Shown here: piece by piece, positions 42,235 through 46,778 of the stretch | Position numbering within the stretch: position 1 is the first letter of the stretch | How the letters are laid out: each line of letters opens with the position of its first letter | Source of the DNA: Chitinophagaceae bacterium | GTDB lineage: Bacteria > Bacteroidota > Bacteroidia > Chitinophagales > Chitinophagaceae | Reading direction: 5' to 3' | Length of the DNA: 46,778 nt | NCBI GenBank assembly: GCA_004322015.1 | Contig: SCQT01000021.1 | Span: 1-46,778, forward strand | Program-made: the position numbers and the translations under genes | Notes under the pieces: model-generated | What the model was told of the DNA's origin: nothing | What the model saw: the letters and a program-made list of their open reading frames with translations, nothing else | Databases searched by the model: none

Positions 42235-45159
42235 ATGGATATCACGCGCTACCATGCCAAATATTTTGCATGCGAGTTAACGAATAGAAAATCTTCTGCG
42301 GATCTTGACAAACTCACTGCCTCTCTGCAGGATGCGCAGGTAGATCTGAATCCGCACCAGGTGGATGCCGCCCTCTTTGCCTTCAAGTCGCCACTTTCCA
42401 AGGGTGCCATTCTTGCCGATGAGGTCGGTCTCGGTAAAACTATTGAGGCTGGCATTGTACTTTCTCAACAATGGGCGGAAAGAAAAAGGCAACTATTAAT
42501 CATTGTTCCCTCCAATTTACGGAAACAATGGAATCAGGAGCTCTCCGATAAATTTTTCCTGCCTTCCATTATTTTGGAAACAAAATCATTCAATCAATAT
42601 ATAAAAGAAGGCAACCTCAACCCGTTTATTCAGAAGGATGAAATCGTCATTTGTTCTTATCAGTTTGCGAGTAAAAAGGCTGCTTATATTGAAAAAGTGG
42701 AATGGGATCTGGTCATTATTGATGAGGCGCATCGCCTGCGAAACGTGTATAAACCTTCCAGCAAAATTGCCAATGCCATTAAAAATGTTCTTCAGGAACG
42801 CAGAAAGATACTTTTAACAGCCACCCCATTACAAAATTCTATTCTGGAATTATACGGATTGGTCAGCATTATAGATGATTATTCTTTTGGAGATATTAAA
42901 AGTTTTAAAGCTAAATATTCTCACCAGATAGACCAGCAACATTATGAAGAATTACGGGAACGACTGCAACCGATGTGTCAGCGAACACTCCGAAGGCAGG
43001 TTTTGGAATACGTGAATTTTACCGAACGGAAAGCTATCGTGGAAGAATTCTTCCCCAGTAAGGAAGAACAACAACTGTACGATTGGGTTTCGGACTATCT
43101 GCAACAGCCCAAATTATACGCGCTTCCGGTCAGCCAGCGTCAGTTGATGACCTTAATTATGCGTAAACTATTAGCTTCTTCCACCTATGCCATTCACGGA
43201 ACTTTAGTTTCATTGATTAGTCGTTTGGAAAAGTTGATCAGCGAAAATCATTTAGAAAAAGACTTAGAATCTGATTTTGAAGCTTTACCTGAAATTGAAG
43301 ATGAATGGATAGAGGAGGAGGAAGAACAGGATGAAGAAACAGGAGTTGCAAAAGCTGATAAAAAGCAACCGCTTTCAACGGAAGATTTAGAAGGGATCAG
43401 GGAAGAAATTGCGGAACTGAAAAGGTTTCGGGACCTGGCGTCTGTTATTAAAAAAAATACCAAAGCCGAAAAATTATTTACTGCTTTAAATAAGGGTTTC
43501 GAGAAGTTATTGCAATTGGGGGCAAACAAAAGAGCCATCATTTTTACTGAATCCAGAAGGACACAGGAATTCATCTATCATTTATTATCAGCATCGAAAA
43601 GCCCCTATACCGGAAAGGTGATGTTGTTTAATGGCACAAACACAGATCCGGAATCAAAGAAAATATTTAAAGACTGGCTTAAAAAACATGCGGGAACCGA
43701 TCGAATTTCCGGATCAGCCACTGCCGATAAGAAAGCCGCTTTAGTGGATTATTTTCGCGATGAGGCCACTATTATGATAGCAACAGAGGCCGCTGCAGAA
43801 GGTATCAACCTGCAGTTTTGTTCCCTGGTTGTCAATTACGATCTGCCGTGGAACCCACAACGAATTGAGCAACGCATCGGACGGTGTCACCGGTACGGGC
43901 AAAAGTTTGATGTGGTGGTTATTAATTTTTTAAACAAAGCAAATGCCGCTGACCAAAGAGTATATGAACTGTTGGATGAAAAGTTTAAACTTTTTGGCGG
44001 TGTTTTCGGCGCAAGCGATGAAGTATTGGGAACGATTGGAAGCGGTGTGGATTTTGAAAAACGAATTGCTAAAATTTATAATGAATGTCGGGATACCAAA
44101 AGTATCCAACAGGCTTTCGACTTGCTTCAACAGGAGTTGCAGGCGAATATCTCTGAGAGGATGGAAAATGCGAGGAAAAAGCTTTTAGAGAATGTGGACG
44201 AAGAAGTCCGAGAAAAGTTACGCTATAATAAGATATACTGCAAAGAGTATCTTTCCCGTTTTGAACAAAACCTTTGGGACGTAACACAATTCTATTTGAA
44301 ACAGGATGCCATATTTAACAACGAAGGGTATTCTTTTACGCTAAAAAACAATCCTTTTGATGGAGAAAAAATAAATCCCGGACCCTATATCATTTTGCGT
44401 TCTTCCAACGGAGAAAAGCGAACCGGCGTCTCCATTCCGGACGATACCAATATCTACCGGGTGGGACACCCGCTTGCCCGGCGTGTCCTTCAGGCATGTA
44501 TCCAGATACCTACGCCGGTGAAGAAAATTGTTTTTGATTATACTCATACGCCAACCAATATTTCGGCTTTGAAAAACTTTGTAGGGAAAAAGGGATGGCT
44601 TCAATTATCCCTTTTATCTATCAGTTCCTTTGAAGAAGAGGATCGTTTAATTACTGCCAACTTCACAGAAGACGATGAAATGATTGATGCCGAAACATCC
44701 ACCCGCTTTTTCTCCCTATCGGCGGAAGAAGGAGACGGCTTGTATATTCCGCAGGAAGTGCAAAGCGCTTTCACAGATATTAACCAACAGGAGCAGGAGA
44801 AAGTGTTGGAAGAAATCGGCTTACGAAACAGAAATTTCTTCGATGAAGAAATTGATAAATTAGATCAATGGGCGGAGGATATGAAGATCAGCCTGCAAAA
44901 AGAAATTGAAGATCTGGATGCGGAGATCAAGCTGCTGAAAGCAGAAGCAAGGAAAATGATCGTTCTGGAAGAAAAGGTAGCTGCTCAGCGAAAAGTGAAA
45001 GATTTAGATAAAAAAAGAAGTGAAAAACGCCGTTCTTTGTTCGTGGCACAGGATGAAATTGATAAAAAGAAGGACGGCGTATTGGATAGCATTGAACAAC
45101 GTTTAAAACAACACATTGAGATTAAAAATTTATTTACCATTCAATGGGAAATGAGATAA
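42235..45159 (+). CDS. SNF2-like superfamily 2 helicase, probable defence protein (DrmD-like)
   Basis: The 974-residue ATPase has SNF2-type motor domains. Domain 1 shows LADEVGLGKTIEAG (Walker A GLGKT 65-69), IIVPSNLRKQW, DEAH (163-166) and LLTATPLQNS. Domain 2 shows KRAIIFTESRRTQEFI, ATEAAAEGINLQF and QRIEQRIGRCHRYGQ. An acidic linker (EDEWIEEEEEQDEETG) separates the two. The C-terminal third has long coiled-coil segments (EEDLDAEIKLLKAEARK-like). This layout is that of phage-defence and restriction-linked helicases such as DrmD rather than chromatin remodelers. The stop codon overlaps the next start (TAATG), so translation is coupled. A repeat-rich gap and a TACATTTG element precede it. Confidence 0.88.
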   Translation: MDITRYHAKYFACELTNRKSSADLDKLTASLQDAQVDLNPHQVDAALFAFKSPLSKGAILADEVGLGKTIEAGIVLSQQWAERKRQLLIIVPSNLRKQWNQELSDKFFLPSIILETKSFNQYIKEGNLNPFIQKDEIVICSYQFASKKAAYIEKVEWDLVIIDEAHRLRNVYKPSSKIANAIKNVLQERRKILLTATPLQNSILELYGLVSIIDDYSFGDIKSFKAKYSHQIDQQHYEELRERLQPMCQRTLRRQVLEYVNFTERKAIVEEFFPSKEEQQLYDWVSDYLQQPKLYALPVSQRQLMTLIMRKLLASSTYAIHGTLVSLISRLEKLISENHLEKDLESDFEALPEIEDEWIEEEEEQDEETGVAKADKKQPLSTEDLEGIREEIAELKRFRDLASVIKKNTKAEKLFTALNKGFEKLLQLGANKRAIIFTESRRTQEFIYHLLSASKSPYTGKVMLFNGTNTDPESKKIFKDWLKKHAGTDRISGSATADKKAALVDYFRDEATIMIATEAAAEGINLQFCSLVVNYDLPWNPQRIEQRIGRCHRYGQKFDVVVINFLNKANAADQRVYELLDEKFKLFGGVFGASDEVLGTIGSGVDFEKRIAKIYNECRDTKSIQQAFDLLQQELQANISERMENARKKLLENVDEEVREKLRYNKIYCKEYLSRFEQNLWDVTQFYLKQDAIFNNEGYSFTLKNNPFDGEKINPGPYIILRSSNGEKRTGVSIPDDTNIYRVGHPLARRVLQACIQIPTPVKKIVFDYTHTPTNISALKNFVGKKGWLQLSLLSISSFEEEDRLITANFTEDDEMIDAETSTRFFSLSAEEGDGLYIPQEVQSAFTDINQQEQEKVLEEIGLRNRNFFDEEIDKLDQWAEDMKISLQKEIEDLDAEIKLLKAEARKMIVLEEKVAAQRKVKDLDKKRSEKRRSLFVAQDEIDKKKDGVLDSIEQRLKQHIEIKNLFTIQWEMR

Positions 45160-46610
45160 TGAACAAACAGGAACTGGTACGGAAATTAGTGGATATTGAG
45201 TGGGAAGACTTTGAGGTGAAAGACGCATCAGGCGGACTTCCTAAGAATATTTGGGAAACGGTAAGCGCCTTTTCTAATACGGCGGGAGGCTGGATTATTC
45301 TGGGAGTACAACAACAAGGTAAACAGTTTCATATTAAGGGATTGTCCTCGCCTGACAAAATGGAACAGGATTTCACCAATACGCTTCGTGGTGAAAAATT
45401 CAATGTGAAGATTCGCCCGGTATGCAAAAAATATAATTTTTCCGAGGGTATCCTGCTGGCATTTTATATTCCGCTTTCCAATAAAAAGCCCGTTTATTAT
45501 AATACGCTTTCTAATACGTTTGTACGTACAGCCAGTGGCGATCAAAGGGCAACCAAGGAAGAAATTGATGCCATGTTCCGCGATCAGGCATTCGGGACAC
45601 AAACGGATAAAGTGATTGATGGATATGCTGTGAAAGACCTGCACAAACCTTCCGTTGAGCAATACCGGGAATATGTGCAAAGAATTAATCCGGCGCAACC
45701 ATATAACCGGCTTACCAATAAAGATCTTTTTGAAAAATTAAGAATTACAGACAAAGGAAGACTCACCTACAGCGGCTTACTATTTCTGGGGAATAATGAC
45801 GCCATTCAATCCGTTTTCACTGATTTCAGGATTGATTATTTTGAAATACCGGCAACGGATTATGCTTCTGCTAATCCGCGATATACTTTTCGACTGGAAG
45901 AACAGGAGAATATCTGGCAATATTTTTTTGCACTCTTCGACCGTTTGCGCCGTTCATTGGATTTGCCGTTTAAACTAAGCGCTGAAGGATTTGCGGCGGA
46001 AGACTATCCGCAATTGGAAGCTTTGCGCGAAGCCCTGGTAAATCTTTTGATGCATACCGATTATTTTAGTCCTGCTAAACCGAGGATCAGAGTTTTTACT
46101 AACCGTATAGAATTTTTTAACCCCGGCGGTTTGCCGAAGCCTTTGGCAACTATTATGCGGGAAGATATATCCATTCCGAGAAACGGGATTATTGCCAAAC
46201 TGTTCCGCGTGGCGCGTTTAGCCGAAAATGGCGGTTATGGATTTGATAAAATGATTAAGGGTTGGAAGTCTTTTACCGGGTCAAAGCCAAAATTTGAAGC
46301 CACTTTTGATTCGCTGAAAGCCACTTTTTATTTACAAGAACAAAATGAAGCGCCGATAGATATAGGTGGCCAGAAAGGTGGCCAGAAGGGTGGCCAGAAA
46401 GGTGGCCAGAAAATAATAACTGAACGTCAAAAAGAAGTATATGATTTAATCAAAAATAATCCTTCCATAAGTAGAGAAGCTATGGCGGAAGCCTTATCTA
46501 TCAATGTTTCAGCATTGAGGAAACGATTAGATGCTTTGAGAAAAAAAAGTATTATTGAACGCGTAGGCCCTGCAAAAGGGGGTTATTGGAAGGTATTGAC
46601 GGAAATATGA
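45159..46610 (+). CDS. AlbA_2 / divergent ATPase / winged-helix protein
   Basis: The 483 residues begin at ATG 45159, sharing one base with the helicase stop; ATG at 45144 would overlap more. The N-terminal Schlafen-type AlbA_2 domain has FEVKDASGGLPKNIWETVSAFSNTAGG-like sequence (about residues 15-45; DFEVKDASGG and AFSNTAGGWIILGV seen). The middle is the divergent AAA-4 ATPase-like domain with LREALVNLLMHTDY and RIEFFNPGGLPKPL. Four GGQK repeats (403-418) act as a linker to a C-terminal winged helix (ITERQKEVYDLIKNNPSISR). Proteins of this build are regulators or effectors in defence islands. Its role here is inferred from the helicase and methyltransferase on either side. Confidence 0.87.
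   Translation: MNKQELVRKLVDIEWEDFEVKDASGGLPKNIWETVSAFSNTAGGWIILGVQQQGKQFHIKGLSSPDKMEQDFTNTLRGEKFNVKIRPVCKKYNFSEGILLAFYIPLSNKKPVYYNTLSNTFVRTASGDQRATKEEIDAMFRDQAFGTQTDKVIDGYAVKDLHKPSVEQYREYVQRINPAQPYNRLTNKDLFEKLRITDKGRLTYSGLLFLGNNDAIQSVFTDFRIDYFEIPATDYASANPRYTFRLEEQENIWQYFFALFDRLRRSLDLPFKLSAEGFAAEDYPQLEALREALVNLLMHTDYFSPAKPRIRVFTNRIEFFNPGGLPKPLATIMREDISIPRNGIIAKLFRVARLAENGGYGFDKMIKGWKSFTGSKPKFEATFDSLKATFYLQEQNEAPIDIGGQKGGQKGGQKGGQKIITERQKEVYDLIKNNPSISREAMAEALSINVSALRKRLDALRKKSIIERVGPAKGGYWKVLTEI
46365..46412 (+). repeat. Four 12-base repeats encoding GGQK
   Basis: The unit GGTGGCCAGAAA repeats four times with one base change. It encodes a Gly-rich linker between the ATPase-like domain and the winged helix. 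Copy number could change by slippage in steps of four residues without altering the frame. Confidence 0.85.
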
Positions 46611-46624
46611 ATATTGCAATTTTG

Positions 46625-46672
46625 GTAGTGCAATAAGTGGTGCAATAGATAGTGCAATGGGTGGTGCAATAT
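46625..46672 (+). repeat. Four 12-base repeats after the AlbA_2 gene, out of frame
   Basis: GTGCAAT recurs at 46628, 46640, 46652 and 46664, exactly 12 bases apart. In the +1 frame relative to the preceding gene they read GSAI-SGAI-DSAM-GGAI then stop, but that frame has no start codon. They look like a remnant of a tetrapeptide-repeat coding stretch like the GGQK block. Confidence 0.6.
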
Positions 46673-46701
46673 TATGAAAGGGAACTGATTTGGAAAATAT
46701 A

Positions 46702-46778
46702 ATGCCGTTATTTAAAAAGACTGAAACTAAAACAACGATGTCCGATAATAAATTACAAAAATTAGAACTCACCTGGAT
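46702..46778 (+). CDS. Probable type III-like site-specific DNA methyltransferase, 5' fragment
   Basis: Only 25 codons are inside the window, from ATG 46702; ATG 46738 (MSDNKLQ) is the alternative start. The readable KLQKLELTW matches the N-terminus I recall for adenine-specific methyltransferases of type III-like systems (LELTWIGK...). These precede the DPPY catalytic motif, which would lie beyond the window. It is the third gene of the helicase operon, 91 bases after the AlbA_2 gene. A modification enzyme here would explain self-protection of a defence system. The call depends on a short match. Confidence 0.5.
   Translation, partial: MPLFKKTETKTTMSDNKLQKLELTW

Noticed and set aside
45228-45698. 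Minus-strand 156-codon open frame
   Set aside because: It is entirely opposite the AlbA_2 domain coding region, with no independent promoter or motif.
46365-46412. CRISPR-like short tandem repeat
   Set aside because: Units are directly adjacent with no spacers and are in frame as GGQK, so this is a coding repeat.

Overview
The window looks like a chromosomal segment of a Bacteroidota bacterium, probably of the Chitinophagaceae or a related group. This rests on repeated TAnnTTTG promoter elements just upstream of start codons, weak or absent Shine-Dalgarno sequences, a Rho factor with a long disordered insertion, metal-resistance accessory families typical of Bacteroidota (DUF3347, HYC_CC_PP, a DUF6660-like protein), and a pump-TolC fusion. 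No tRNA, rRNA, CRISPR array or insertion sequence was recognised. No gene-free stretch exceeds about 300 bases.

Positions 1-17263 are mostly housekeeping. On the minus strand are the start of a nagA-like gene cut by the window edge, an omega-amidase, a deoxyhypusine-synthase-family enzyme and an OmpA-type lipoprotein. On the plus strand are a GH2 enzyme resembling exo-beta-D-glucosaminidase and a secreted phosphodiester-glycosidase-like protein. Then come rho (-), asnS (+), the rpsF-rpsR-rplI operon (-), a secreted protein of unknown function, an ECF sigma factor beside a CarH-like B12-binding MerR regulator (-), an ABC-F ATPase (+) and a stand-alone TrpB2-type tryptophan synthase beta chain (+).

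Positions 17280-38870 are all minus strand and consist mainly of a metal-efflux island. An MFS transporter and an OprB-like porin sit at its left edge. A copper/silver-type block follows in transcription order: DUF3347 protein, CusA (split in two by a frame change), TolC, a first adaptor with a metal-binding domain, a second Met-rich adaptor, a methyltransferase and an AraC regulator. The other block is of zinc/cobalt/cadmium type: a Cys-rich DUF6660-like protein, a CzcA fused to a TolC domain, an adaptor, a Fur-family regulator, a P-type ATPase and, under its own promoter, a HYC_CC_PP protein. Pump motifs separate the two: CusA-like TM4 in the first, and CzcA-like D401/D407/E414 in the second.

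Positions 39074-42019 hold a DUF502 membrane protein, a zinc-dependent phospholipase C-like protein and a thiolase of 3-oxoadipyl-CoA type. From 42235 to the right edge is a compact plus-strand operon: a SNF2-like helicase, an AlbA_2/divergent-ATPase/winged-helix protein and the start of an apparent type III-like DNA methyltransferase. This is probably a modification-linked phage-defence locus, cut off by the window.

The most unusual signals are: a short GC-rich repeat translated as AGQAG in the same frame in three genes, including ribosomal protein S6; the split CusA; a possible signal-peptidase site at the junction of the CzcA-TolC fusion; paired 12-base tandem repeats in and after the AlbA_2 gene, the second out of frame; and several perfect palindromes in regulatory positions of the metal island.
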